In this document: piece by piece, positions 14,059 through 22,017 of the stretch
Position numbering within the stretch: the first letter of the stretch is position 1
Layout of the letters: each line of letters opens with the position of its first letter
Assembly: GCA_050257395.1 (NCBI GenBank)
Contig: JBLMWU010000154.1
Coordinates: 1 to 25,709 of the forward strand
Direction of reading: 5' to 3'
From: JAIRTY01 sp050257395
GTDB taxonomy: Bacteria > Actinomycetota > Actinomycetes > Streptosporangiales > Streptosporangiaceae
DNA length: 25,709 nt
Notes under the pieces: model-generated
The model's input: only the letters and a program-made list of their open reading frames with translations
Database searches by the model: none
What the model was told of the DNA's origin: nothing
Position numbers and translations under genes: made by a program

Positions 14059-15737
14059 CGCAGCCGCCTGGGCACCCCGGCGGTGCACAGCCACACCTCG
14101 TCGCATTCGGCGGCGATGCGGGCGTTGAGGCTGCCCAGTTCGTCGCGGAACCGGCGGCCGGACAGCGTGCCGGGCACCACCCCGGACCCCACCTCGCTGC
14201 TGACCGCCACCACCGCGCGGGTGCTGGCCCGCCACGCGGCCACCAGGTCGTCCACCCGGGTGGCCAGCGCCCCGGCGGCGGCCTCGCAGCCGTCCCAGGC
14301 GCCGCAGGCGTCCATGACCCGCGCCAGCCAGGTGGACAAGCAGTCCACCAGCACCGGCGCTGCGGCGCCGGGATCGCGCAGCACCTGGTGCAGGTCGAGC
14401 GTCTCGATGGTCCGCCACTGCGGCGGCCGGCGCTGCCGGTGGCCCGCCACCCGGGCCGCCCACTCCGGGTCACCGGCGTCGGGAGGTGCGCCGGTGGCCA
14501 CGTAGTCGACGGCGTCACCGCCGGCCAGGAACCCCTCTGCCACGGCGGACTTGCCCGACCGCGCGCCCCCCAGGACGAGCACCCGCCGCGGCGGGCGGGC
14601 GGCGGGCTCCGCGGCCGGGGAACCGCCCTGTGCGCGGGCGGCGGTGTCCCCGATCACGATGACCGCCGGGCTGGTGACACGAGCCGCCGTCATGGCCGCG
14701 GCCAGCCCGGCCAGCGGCGCGGAGACGACCTGCTGGTGCGGGGTCCAGCCGTCGGCGACGCACGCGGCCGGGGTGCCGGCCGGCAGGCCCGCGGCGGTCA
14801 GGGTCCCGGCGATGGCCGCCAGGTGCTCCACGGCCATCAGCAGCACCAGGGTGGTGCCGCTGCGGGCGAGCGCCGCCCAGTTGACCGTGCTGCGCGGGTC
14901 GAGCGGGCTGACGTGACCCGACACCACGGTGAAACCCTGGCTGACCCCGCGGTGGGTGACCGGGATCCCGGCCGCGGCGGGCACCGCGACCGCGCTGGTC
15001 ACCCCGGGCAGGACCTCGACCGGGACGCCCGCGGCCCGGCAGGCTTCCACCTCTTCCAGCCCGCGCCCGAACACGAACGGGTCACCGCCTTTGAGGCGGA
15101 CCACGGCGCGGCCCGCCCGGGCGTGCTCCACCAGCGCGGCGTTGATGGCCTCCTGCCGCATCGACGGGCCGCCCGGCACTTTCGCCGCGTCGATGATCTG
15201 CACGTCCGGCCGCAGGCCCGCGAGCAGCCCGGCCGGCGCGAGCCGGTCGGTGACCACCACGTCCGCCGCCTGCAGCCGGGCCAGGGCGGCGGCGGTGATC
15301 AGGCCAGGGTCGCCGGGGCCGCCGCCGGCGATGCACACCCGCCCCGCACCCGCCGCCGGGGCGGCGCCCGGCCGGGCGGCCGTGTCCTCCGCGTCCTCCG
15401 CCAGGACGCACCACACCCGCAGCTCCGCCGCGTCGGCGGCGACGGCCCGGTCAGCCGCGGGGTCGCCGGTGCAGGCGTGCACCAGCCAGGTGTCCCGCAG
15501 GTCGCTGCGCTGGCAGGGGCGGCGCCGCGCCTCGATCAGCCCGCGCGCCGCCAGGTCGGCCAGGGACGGGCTGAGTGCGGGCGCCACCACGACCACCCGG
15601 GCGCCGGCCGCCCGCAGGCCCGCGACCTCCCGCACCGCCCTGGCCCCGCCGCCGGCGACGACCGCCAGGCGGCCCGCCAGCGGCAGCGTCACCGGGTAAC
15701 CAGGTGCGGGCGGCTGGCCCGGCACGGCCCCCGCCAT
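14055..15737 (-). CDS. cobA-cobU: Fusion: precorrin-2 dehydrogenase-like domain + SUMT + CobU
   Basis: This 560-residue chain has three parts. Residues 15-125 are a CysG/Met8-like NAD-binding domain (LAVVAGGGARAVREVAGLRAAGARVVVVAP; DTWLVHACTGDPAADRAVA) without the usual central dimerisation part. Residues 132-370 are uroporphyrinogen-III C-methyltransferase (GGGPGDPGLIT; VVRLKGGDPFVFGRG; VLPGVTSA; PVTHRGVSQGF). Residues 384-560 are CobU, the adenosylcobinamide kinase/guanylyltransferase, with P-loop GGARSGKS (390-397), candidate guanylylated His433, VDCLSTWLARVMD and SSEVGSGVVPGTLSGRRFRDELG. The product would make precorrin-2, probably oxidise it to sirohydrochlorin for CbiX, and also catalyse a late step. 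AGGAGTGAGGAG, overlapping the cobT stop, precedes the ATG. The dehydrogenase activity is the least certain because the domain is short. Confidence 0.9.
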   Translation of the reverse strand: MAGAVPGQPPAPGYPVTLPLAGRLAVVAGGGARAVREVAGLRAAGARVVVVAPALSPSLADLAARGLIEARRRPCQRSDLRDTWLVHACTGDPAADRAVAADAAELRVWCVLAEDAEDTAARPGAAPAAGAGRVCIAGGGPGDPGLITAAALARLQAADVVVTDRLAPAGLLAGLRPDVQIIDAAKVPGGPSMRQEAINAALVEHARAGRAVVRLKGGDPFVFGRGLEEVEACRAAGVPVEVLPGVTSAVAVPAAAGIPVTHRGVSQGFTVVSGHVSPLDPRSTVNWAALARSGTTLVLLMAVEHLAAIAGTLTAAGLPAGTPAACVADGWTPHQQVVSAPLAGLAAAMTAARVTSPAVIVIGDTAARAQGGSPAAEPAARPPRRVLVLGGARSGKSAVAEGFLAGGDAVDYVATGAPPDAGDPEWAARVAGHRQRRPPQWRTIETLDLHQVLRDPGAAAPVLVDCLSTWLARVMDACGAWDGCEAAAGALATRVDDLVAAWRASTRAVVAVSSEVGSGVVPGTLSGRRFRDELGSLNARIAAECDEVWLCTAGVPRRLR

Positions 15738-15741
15738 CTCC

Positions 15742-17484
15742 TCACTCCTTTGCGCCGGACACCCCGGCGCTGTCGAACGTCGCGACGTCCCGCAGCACCC
15801 GGGCCGCCGCTTGCACGACCGGCACCGCCAGCGCCGCCCCGGACCCCTCGCCAAGCCGCAGGTCCAGCTCGAGCAGCGGCCGCAGGCTCAGCTCGGCCAG
15901 CGCCCGGCTGGCGCCGGGCTCGGTGGACCGGTGGCCGGCCACCAGGCAGTGCGCCGCGTCCGGGGCCAGCGCGACCGCGGCCAGCGCCGCGGCGCACGCG
16001 ATCACCCCGTCCAGCACCACCGGCACCCGCAGCGCCGCGGCGCCCAGGACGTAGCCGGCCAGCGCGGCGTGCTCCAGCCCGCCGACCGCGGCCAGCACCC
16101 CCAGCGGGTCGCCGGGATCGGGGCGGTGGCGGGCCAGCGCCCGGCGCACCACCTCGACCTTGCGGGCCCAGGTGCCGTCGTCCACCCCGGTGCCCCGGCC
16201 GGTCACCTCCACCGGGTCAGCCCCGGTGAACGCGGCGATGAGGGCGGCCGAGGGGGTGGTGTTCGCGATGCCCATGTCCCCGGTCGCCAGGCAGCGGTTG
16301 CCCGCGGCGACGAGGTCACGGGCGGTCTCGATGCCCACCTCGACGGCCTGCTGCGCCTCGCCGCGGGTCATGGCGGGCCCGGCGGTCAGGTCGGCGGTGC
16401 CGGGCCGGACCTTGCGCCGGAGCAGGCCCGGGGACGGCGGCAGATCGGCCGCGACCCCGACGTCCACCACGCAGACCTCGGCGCCGGCCTGCGCGGCGAT
16501 CGCGTTGACCGCCGCGCCGGAGGCCAGGAAGTTCGCGACCATCTGCGCGGTGACCTCCTGCGGCCACGGCGTGACCTGCTGCGCGTGGACGCCGTGGTCC
16601 CCGGCGAACACGGCGACCACCGCGGGCTCGGGCAGCGGCGGCGGGCACTCGCCCGCGATCCCGGCCAGCTGCACCGACAGGTCCTCCAGCACGCCCAGGG
16701 AGCCGGGCGGCTTGGTGAGCTGCTGCTGCCGGGCCCGCGCCGCCTCGGCCGCCGTGGCGTCCGCCGGCCGGATCGCGGCCAGCGTGTCGCCGAGCAGGCT
16801 CGCGGGCGCCGACCCGGGCAGGCCGCGGCGTCCCCACGCGCCGTCGTGCACCGCCCAGGCCAGCGGACGCTGGCGTGCCCACCCGGACAGCACCAGCTCG
16901 GGCGCGGGCGGGAACTCCGCCACGTGGCCCACGCACAGGTAGGCGACCACGTCCAGGTGCGGCGGCAGGCCCAGCGCGGCGGCGAGCTCGCGTTCGTCGA
17001 AGAAGCTCACCCAGCCCACGCCGAGGCCCTCGGCCCGGGCGGCGAGCCACAGGTTCTGCACCGCGCAGGCGGCCGAGTACTGGGCGACCTGCGGCTGGGC
17101 GTGCCGGCCGAGCACGTGCCGGCCGCCCCGGACCGGGTCGCAGGTGACGGCGATGTTGACCGGGCTGTCCAGGATCGCCTCGACCTTGAGCCGGCTGAAG
17201 GCCAGCGCGCGCGAGCGCGGCAGCGACCCGGTGTACAGGTCCTGCTGGGTCCGGGCGAGGGCGTGCACCCGCTCGCGCAGCGGCCGGTCCCGCAGGATCA
17301 GGAAGTCCCACGGCTGGCTGAGGCCGACGCTGGGCGCCTGGTGCGCCGCGGTGAGCACCCGGGTCAGCAGCGCGTCATCGACCGGGCCGGGCAGGAAGCC
17401 GTTGCGCACGTCCCGCCGGGCCGCGGCCACCCGGTAGAACGCGTCGATGTCACCCTGGGGCAGGGCGTGCCCGCCCGCGCTCAC
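15742..17484 (-). CDS. cobT: Fusion: BluB (DMB synthase) + CobT (NaMN:DMB phosphoribosyltransferase)
   Basis: This 580-residue protein joins two consecutive steps of lower-ligand synthesis. Residues 10-215 are BluB, a nitroreductase-fold enzyme that destroys FMNH2 with O2 to give 5,6-dimethylbenzimidazole: FYRVAAARRDVRNGFLPGPV, APSVGLSQPWDF and GLGVGWVSFFDERELAAAL. Residues 228-580 are CobT: LTKPPGSLGVLEDLSVQLAGIAG, VFAGDHGVHAQQVTPWP, GDMGIANTTPSAALIAAF, TGRGTGVDD and LRLGEGSGAALAVPVVQAA, where Glu546 is the expected catalytic base. The start is GTG at 17484 overlapping the cbiX stop (GTGA). Fused BluB-CobT proteins are known in actinobacteria. The gene makes the pathway oxygen-dependent for its own lower ligand. 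Confidence 0.93.
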   Translation of the reverse strand: MSAGGHALPQGDIDAFYRVAAARRDVRNGFLPGPVDDALLTRVLTAAHQAPSVGLSQPWDFLILRDRPLRERVHALARTQQDLYTGSLPRSRALAFSRLKVEAILDSPVNIAVTCDPVRGGRHVLGRHAQPQVAQYSAACAVQNLWLAARAEGLGVGWVSFFDERELAAALGLPPHLDVVAYLCVGHVAEFPPAPELVLSGWARQRPLAWAVHDGAWGRRGLPGSAPASLLGDTLAAIRPADATAAEAARARQQQLTKPPGSLGVLEDLSVQLAGIAGECPPPLPEPAVVAVFAGDHGVHAQQVTPWPQEVTAQMVANFLASGAAVNAIAAQAGAEVCVVDVGVAADLPPSPGLLRRKVRPGTADLTAGPAMTRGEAQQAVEVGIETARDLVAAGNRCLATGDMGIANTTPSAALIAAFTGADPVEVTGRGTGVDDGTWARKVEVVRRALARHRPDPGDPLGVLAAVGGLEHAALAGYVLGAAALRVPVVLDGVIACAAALAAVALAPDAAHCLVAGHRSTEPGASRALAELSLRPLLELDLRLGEGSGAALAVPVVQAAARVLRDVATFDSAGVSGAKE

Positions 17485-18422
17485 CGTGCCACCTCGCTGA
17501 GCGTCCCGGCCGCCGCCCCGGTGCCGTGGGAGTGCGGGTGGCCGCCGTGGCCGTCGCCGGCCGGGTCGTCCGGGTGGTGATGGGGTGCCTGCGGGCGGCC
17601 CACCTTGGCGGCGAACCCGGGCATCGCGACCCGGTAGGCGCAGGTGTCGCAGTTCATCCGGATGTCGCCGCGGATGGCCTCCTCGTACCGCTCGACCACC
17701 AGGCCGGCCAGTTCGTCGCAGTCGCCGATGAGCCCGGCGACCCGGACGTCGAGCCCGGCATGGGCGGCGGCGAAGCCGCGGGACTGGGCGGCGACCCGGT
17801 CCGGCAGCACCCCCGGGAACAGGAAGTAGGGCGCCACCACGACCCGGTCCGCGCCGAGCGTGCGGGCCCTGGCGAGCGTGTCCGGGACGGACGGCCCCGT
17901 GAGCGAGACGAAGCAGTACTCAACCCCGGCGTAGCCGCGGCCCTCCCACAGCAGCCGGGCGACTTTGGCCACCTCGGCGTTGGCGTCCGGGTCGGTGGAC
18001 CCGCGGCCCACCAGCACGACGTGCGTGCCCGCCCGCGGCGCGCCCGCCAGCGCCGCGTCGATCCGGTCCGCGACGATGCCCAGCAGCACCGGGTGCGGGC
18101 CGAGGGGCCGCCCGTAGCGCCAGCGCAGGCCGGGATGGCGCACCTGCTCCCGCGCGAGGGCGCCCGGGATGTCGCCCTTGCCGTGCCCGGCCGCGGTCAG
18201 CACCAGCGGGACCGCCACCAGGTCCGGGTGCTGCGCGAGCGGCATCCGGCCGACCACCTCGCTGATCGGCGGGCCCGACAGCTCGATGAACCCGCCGTCC
18301 ACGGCGGCCAGCCGGCCCCCGGTGAGGGCGCGGACCCGGCCGACGAACCGGCGGAATTCGGCCGCGCCCACGGCGCTGCGGGTGCCGTGCCCGACGAGCA
18401 CCAGCGGCAGTCCGCTGCTCAT
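17481..18422 (-). CDS. cbiX: Sirohydrochlorin cobaltochelatase CbiX (long form)
   Basis: This 313-residue protein has two chelatase halves: LVLVGHGTRSAVGAAEFRRFV with FIELSGPPISEVV and VPLVLTAAGHGKGDIPGAL (1-90), then HVVLVGRGSTDPDANAEVAKVARLL, YCFVSLTGPSVPDTLARAR and VVVAPYFLFPGVLPDRV (134-210). His12 and His80 are the likely metal-site histidines. The C-terminal extension has MNCDTC (256-261), the MXCXXC [4Fe-4S] motif described in Bacillus CbiX, and a His-rich stretch (280-299: PHHHPDDPAGDGHGGHPHSH). It inserts cobalt into sirohydrochlorin, which marks the early-insertion route. The ATG overlaps the cobH stop by one base (TGATG), and its own stop overlaps the bluB-cobT start. Confidence 0.93.
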   Translation of the reverse strand: MSSGLPLVLVGHGTRSAVGAAEFRRFVGRVRALTGGRLAAVDGGFIELSGPPISEVVGRMPLAQHPDLVAVPLVLTAAGHGKGDIPGALAREQVRHPGLRWRYGRPLGPHPVLLGIVADRIDAALAGAPRAGTHVVLVGRGSTDPDANAEVAKVARLLWEGRGYAGVEYCFVSLTGPSVPDTLARARTLGADRVVVAPYFLFPGVLPDRVAAQSRGFAAAHAGLDVRVAGLIGDCDELAGLVVERYEEAIRGDIRMNCDTCAYRVAMPGFAAKVGRPQAPHHHPDDPAGDGHGGHPHSHGTGAAAGTLSEVAR

Positions 18423-19012
18423 CAGCTGCTCACCTCCTCGTACAGCAGTGCGTTGAGGGCGGCGGCGGCGACCGCGGCGCCGCCTTTCTCGCCCCGGTTG
18501 GTCACGGCCGGCAGGCCGCTGTCGCGCAGCGCCTGCTTGGACTCGGCCGCGCCGACGAACCCGACCGGCAGCCCGATCACCAGGGCCGGCCTCGTGTCCA
18601 GGCTGATCAGCTCGGTGAGGGCGGTGGGCGCGGTGCCGATGACCCACACGGCGCCGGCGCCCACCTCGGCGAAGGCCAGCCGGATCCCCGCGGCCGACCG
18701 GGTGATCCCGGCCTGGCCCGCAAGCCCGGCGGCCCGCGGGTCCCGGACCCGGCAGACGGCGGCGCGGGCGGTGATCCCGGCCGCGACCATCTGCGAGTCG
18801 GCGGCGACCGGTGCCCCCGCGGCCAGCGCCCGCGCCCCGGCCGCGAGCGTCTCCTCCGCGCACACCAGGCTGTCCAGGTACCCGGGGTCGGCGCTGGCGT
18901 GGATCACCCGTTCGGTCACCGCGCGGGTCCAGCGCGGCAGCCCGGCGGTGCCGAGCCGCGAGCGCAGGATCTCGTAGGACTCCCGCTCGATGGGATGGAC
19001 GGCACGGCTCAT
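18422..19012 (-). CDS. cobH: Precorrin-8X / cobalt-precorrin-8 methylmutase
   Basis: This 196-residue protein moves the C11 methyl group to C12 to give (cobyrinate-type) hydrogenobyrinate or cobyrinate. Recognisable stretches are HPIERESYEILRSRL (6-20), ERVIHASADPGYLDSLV (34-50), VAADSQMVAAGI (69-80), IGTAPTALTELISL (125-138) and LVIGLPVGFVGAAESKQAL (144-162), followed by TNRGEKGGAAVAAAALNALL. His38 (VIHAS) is the catalytic His expected in CobH/CbiC. The ATG overlaps the permease stop (ATGA). Given CbiD, CbiG and CbiX alongside, the cobalt-bearing substrate is the more likely one, so cbiC would be an equally valid name. Confidence 0.93.
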   Translation of the reverse strand: MSRAVHPIERESYEILRSRLGTAGLPRWTRAVTERVIHASADPGYLDSLVCAEETLAAGARALAAGAPVAADSQMVAAGITARAAVCRVRDPRAAGLAGQAGITRSAAGIRLAFAEVGAGAVWVIGTAPTALTELISLDTRPALVIGLPVGFVGAAESKQALRDSGLPAVTNRGEKGGAAVAAAALNALLYEEVSS

Positions 19013-20151
19013 CTCTCTTCCTCCCTCGCGGGCGCTGCGCATGGTCGTGCCGGAGGCGCGCTGGCGGGCACGGTGGGAGGCGGGCGCTCCCTGGGGTACC
19101 GGTGCTCGAAGCCCCCGAGCCGCCAGGCCAGCGCCGCCACCGCCCAGGCCGTCGCGAACATGGCGACGATGCCGTAGCCGAGCAGCTCGAAGTGGTTGCC
19201 GAGGGAGGCGTACGCGCGGACGGGGCGGCTGGCGGCGCCCAGCCGGGCCAGCAGCCCGGCGAGGTACACGCTGGCGACGAAGAAGGCGACCAGGACGGTC
19301 ATCCCGGTGGCGGCGGCGTTGTAGTAGAGCTTGCGCGCGGGGCTGGCGAACGCCCACGAGTAGGCGCGGGTCATCAGCAGGCTGTCGCAGGTGTCCAGGG
19401 CGCTCATGCCGGCCGCGAACAGCAGCGGCAGGGTGGTGGCGGCCAGCAGCGGCAGCGTGCCGGTGGCGGCGGTGCTCGCGGACAGGCTCAGCAGCGCCAC
19501 CTCGGAGGCGGTTTCCAGGCCGAGGCCGAACAGCACCCCGACCGGGAACATGTGCCACGACGAGCGGATGAGGCTGCGGGCCCGGCCGCCGAGCATCCGG
19601 TTCATCAGCCCCCGGTTCACCAGCAGCAGCTCGAGCTCCCGGCCGCCGAGCTGGCCGCGGGTCAGCCGCCGCCAGGCCCGCAGCAGCCCGGCGAGCACGG
19701 CCGCGTTCAGGACCGCCACCGCGAGCAGGAACGTCATCCCGGCGGCCGCGGCGGCGATGCCGCCGTAGGCCCGCAGGGCGCCGACCCCGGCCGAGGTGGC
19801 GGCGCCCGCGGCGGCGGCGACGACCAGTGAGAGCGCGAGCACCACGGAGGAGTGGCCGAGGGAGAAGAAGAATCCCACGCCCACCGGCCGCCGCCCGCGC
19901 TGCAGCATGAGCCGGGTGGTGTCGTCGATGGCAGCGATGTGGTCGGCGTCGAACGCGTGCCGCACCCCCAGCGCGTAGGCCAGCGTCCCGGCCCCGGCGA
20001 ACGAGGTCGCCGCCGCGAGGTGGTGCGTGTAGTAGAAGTACATCGCCCAGCCGGCCACGTGCAGCGCCGCGACCACGCCGATGATCCCCGACAGCCGTGC
20101 CCGCTCGGCAGCGGTCCACCGGCCCGCGGCGACCGCGGTGTCACTGGTCAT
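19009..20151 (-). CDS. NiCoT-family nickel/cobalt permease (HoxN/NixA type)
   Basis: This 380-residue protein has about eight membrane segments. The family signature RHAFDADHIAAIDDTTR is at 64-80 (helix 2; His and Asp residues bind the metal), with GVGFFFSLGHSSVVLAL, GVLFGLGLETASEVALLSLSAS and LLFAAGMSALDTCDSLLMTRAYSWAF downstream. NiCoT permeases import Ni(II) and/or Co(II) across the cytoplasmic membrane. Selectivity cannot be read directly, but its place inside a cobalamin operon favours cobalt. The ATG at 20151 overlaps the ferredoxin gene by 11 bp, and an AGGAG ribosome-binding site lies inside that gene. A further upstream frame start at 20202 is not supported. The C-terminus is a soluble Pro/Arg-rich tail. 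Confidence 0.92.
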   Translation of the reverse strand: MTSDTAVAAGRWTAAERARLSGIIGVVAALHVAGWAMYFYYTHHLAAATSFAGAGTLAYALGVRHAFDADHIAAIDDTTRLMLQRGRRPVGVGFFFSLGHSSVVLALSLVVAAAAGAATSAGVGALRAYGGIAAAAAGMTFLLAVAVLNAAVLAGLLRAWRRLTRGQLGGRELELLLVNRGLMNRMLGGRARSLIRSSWHMFPVGVLFGLGLETASEVALLSLSASTAATGTLPLLAATTLPLLFAAGMSALDTCDSLLMTRAYSWAFASPARKLYYNAAATGMTVLVAFFVASVYLAGLLARLGAASRPVRAYASLGNHFELLGYGIVAMFATAWAVAALAWRLGGFEHRYPRERPPPTVPASAPPARPCAAPAREEER

Positions 20152-20329
20152 GGCCGGGCTCCTCGCTGATGGCGTCGACCGGGCAGACCTCGATGCACTC
20201 ACCGCAGCCGGTGCAGCGGGCGTGGAGCACCCGCAGCCTGCCGCCGTCCGGCCGGATCGCGTGCTCGGGGCAGGTCAGCAGGCACGCGCCGCAGCCCTGG
20301 CACGCCCCGATGGTCACGGTTCCTGCCAT
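20141..20329 (-). CDS. 2[4Fe-4S] ferredoxin
   Basis: This 62-residue protein has two complete cluster motifs, CQGCGACLLTCP (10-21) and CTGCGECIEVCP (40-51), each CxxCxxCxxxCP. It is a small bacterial-type ferredoxin carrying two low-potential clusters. Its start lies 16 bp inside the 3' end of the cbiG-cbiH gene, and its stop lies 11 bp inside the permease gene, so it is tightly embedded in the operon. A role as electron donor for a cobalamin step is plausible: cobalt(II) reduction before adenosylation, flavin reduction for BluB, or the Fe-S centre of CbiX. Nothing in the sequence selects one partner. Confidence 0.9.
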   Translation of the reverse strand: MAGTVTIGACQGCGACLLTCPEHAIRPDGGRLRVLHARCTGCGECIEVCPVDAISEEPGHDQ

Positions 20330-22017
20330 CGGTACCCCCGTGGCGTGACCATCCGGCCGGCGACCGCCCGGGTGGCGCCGGTGCCGACGACGACGATGCT
20401 GAGCATGTCCACCGCTGCCACGTCCAGGCCGGCCAGGGTGGTGAGGGTGACCTGCTCGCCGGGCCGGGAGGCGTTGCGGACCACCCCGGCGGGGGTGTCC
20501 GGGGGCCGGTGCCGGGCCAGGATCGCCAGCGCCGCCCCCAGCTGCCAGCCGCGGCCCCGGCTGCGCGGGTTGTAGAAGACGGTGACGAACCCGGCCCCGG
20601 CCGCGGCTGCCACCCGGCGCTCGATCACTTCCCAGGGCGTGTGCAGGTCGGACAGGGAGACGACCGCGTGGTCGTGGCCGAGCGGCGCGCCGAGCAGCGC
20701 CGCCGCGGCCAGGCTGGCCGTGACGCCGGGCACCACGGTGACGTCGATGTCGTCGCCGGCCTCCGCGAGCGCGGGGCTGGCCATCGCGTACACCCCGGCG
20801 TCGCCGGAGCCGACCAGGGCGACCGCGTGGCCCTGGCGGGCCTGCGCCACCGCTGACCGGGCCCGTTCCTCCTCGGCACCCAGCCCGCTGGCGAGCACCC
20901 GGGTGCCCGGCCGCAGCAGGTCGCGGATCTGGCCGAGGTACTGGTCCAGCCCGACCACGACCGACGCCCGGCGCAGCTCCGCGGCGGCGCGCGGGGTCAG
21001 CAGGTCCCGGGCGCCCGGCCCCAGCCCGACGACCGCCAGCCGGCCCCGGGGCCGCAGCCGGGCGACCGCGGCCGTGGCCATCGCCGATTTATTTTTGGGA
21101 ACGAGAAGCTCGGCGGCGCTGGCCATCGCGGCCGCCTCGGCCACGCTCGGGGTGCCCACCGCGGCGAGCGCGGCTTGGCTGGGGGTGGGCACGGGGATGG
21201 CCGCGAGCGTGACGGCCGGGTGGGTGATCAGCGGCCAGCCGCGCTGCCGGACGGCCTCCACCAGGCCGGGCTCCTCCGCCTTGGCGTCCACCGTGGCCAG
21301 CGCCGCAACGGAGGCCGGGCTGAGCCCGGCCCCGGCGAGGACCCGGTCCAGCAGGCCGAGCACTTCCCCGGCGGTCACACCCCGGCTCGCACCCACGCCC
21401 ACCACCAGTGACGGCGGCCGCAGCACCACGGTCCGCCCGTCGACCGGCACGATCCGGTCAGTGACGACGATCCGGCAGCTGGCTGCCGTGTGCTGGCCCG
21501 CTTCTGGGCCGCGGTGGACCGGCAGGGGTGGCAGCGGCCAGGCCTGGTCGCTTTCGAGCGTCACGGGCTCGCCGTCGAGCAGGGCACGGCTGACCGCCGC
21601 GATGGCTCCCTCGGCGGGCCAGCCGAGGGCGTCAAGGCCGGGCAGCCCGGCCGCGTCAGTCGCGGTGGTGATGACCGGCTCCGCGCCGAGCGCGGTCGCG
21701 GCCCGGACGGCGAGCCCGTTGGCCCCGCCTGCGCTGGCCCCGCCTGCGTGGCCGCCGGTGAGTGCGACCGCGTAGCGGGTGGCTTCGTCCACGCACACCA
21801 CGGCCGGGTCGGTGTGCTTGTCCGCCAGCAGCGGGGCGATCAGCCGGATGACCGCCCCGGCGGCCAGGAAGCAGACCAGCCCGTCGCATTCCGCCCAGGC
21901 GGCCGGCAGCGCCCGGGCCGCTGGGCCCTCGTAGCAGCGGGTCTCGCCGGGCCAGGCGCTGGCCAGCCGCCCGGCCGCCGCCCGCCCGGCCGCGGTGACC
22001 GCGACCAGCCCGATCAC
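20314..22017 (-). CDS. cbiGH: Fusion: CbiG (cobalt-precorrin-5A hydrolase) + CbiH/CobJ (C17-methyltransferase)
   Basis: This 567-residue protein joins two neighbouring steps. CbiG (1-322) opens the delta-lactone, releasing acetaldehyde: DGLVCFLAAGAVIRLIAPLLADKHTDPAVVCVDE (45-78), VALTGGHAGGAS (84-95), VVGVGASRGVTAGEVL (205-220) and ELLVPKNKSAMATAAVAR (303-320). CbiH (326-567) is a canonical SAM-dependent tetrapyrrole methylase that contracts the ring: LAVVGLGPGARDLLTPRA, VALVGSGDAGVYAMASPAL, VTVVPGVTASLAAAALLGAPLGHDHAVVSLSDLHTPW and FYNPRSRGRGWQL. The start is GTG at 22017 in a GTGA overlap with cobL. Such fusions are known in actinobacteria. The CbiG conserved GH-GGAN motif carries a 5-residue tandem insertion (see the repeat at 21720). 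Confidence 0.93.
   Translation of the reverse strand: MIGLVAVTAAGRAAAGRLASAWPGETRCYEGPAARALPAAWAECDGLVCFLAAGAVIRLIAPLLADKHTDPAVVCVDEATRYAVALTGGHAGGASAGGANGLAVRAATALGAEPVITTATDAAGLPGLDALGWPAEGAIAAVSRALLDGEPVTLESDQAWPLPPLPVHRGPEAGQHTAASCRIVVTDRIVPVDGRTVVLRPPSLVVGVGASRGVTAGEVLGLLDRVLAGAGLSPASVAALATVDAKAEEPGLVEAVRQRGWPLITHPAVTLAAIPVPTPSQAALAAVGTPSVAEAAAMASAAELLVPKNKSAMATAAVARLRPRGRLAVVGLGPGARDLLTPRAAAELRRASVVVGLDQYLGQIRDLLRPGTRVLASGLGAEEERARSAVAQARQGHAVALVGSGDAGVYAMASPALAEAGDDIDVTVVPGVTASLAAAALLGAPLGHDHAVVSLSDLHTPWEVIERRVAAAAGAGFVTVFYNPRSRGRGWQLGAALAILARHRPPDTPAGVVRNASRPGEQVTLTTLAGLDVAAVDMLSIVVVGTGATRAVAGRMVTPRGYRWQEP
21720..21749 (-). repeat. 15-bp tandem duplication inside the CbiG domain
   Basis: Two adjacent 15-bp copies (21720-21734 and 21735-21749) differ at one base. 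On the coding strand they give Ala-Gly-Gly-Ala-Ser then Ala-Gly-Gly-Ala-Asn. CbiG proteins normally have one copy after the conserved Gly-His (GHxGGANxLA), so five residues appear to be inserted in a conserved loop. Confidence 0.85.

Noticed and set aside
12650..14128. 492-codon plus-strand open frame
   Set aside because: Antisense of the phosphatase and cobS with Ala/Ser/Thr-rich low complexity.
14388..16229. 613-codon plus-strand open frame
   Set aside because: Spans two cobalamin genes in antisense, ends in Pro/Arg/Ala repeats and has no recognisable domain.
15811..17580. 589-codon plus-strand open frame
   Set aside because: Antisense of BluB-CobT; no domain, no ribosome-binding site.
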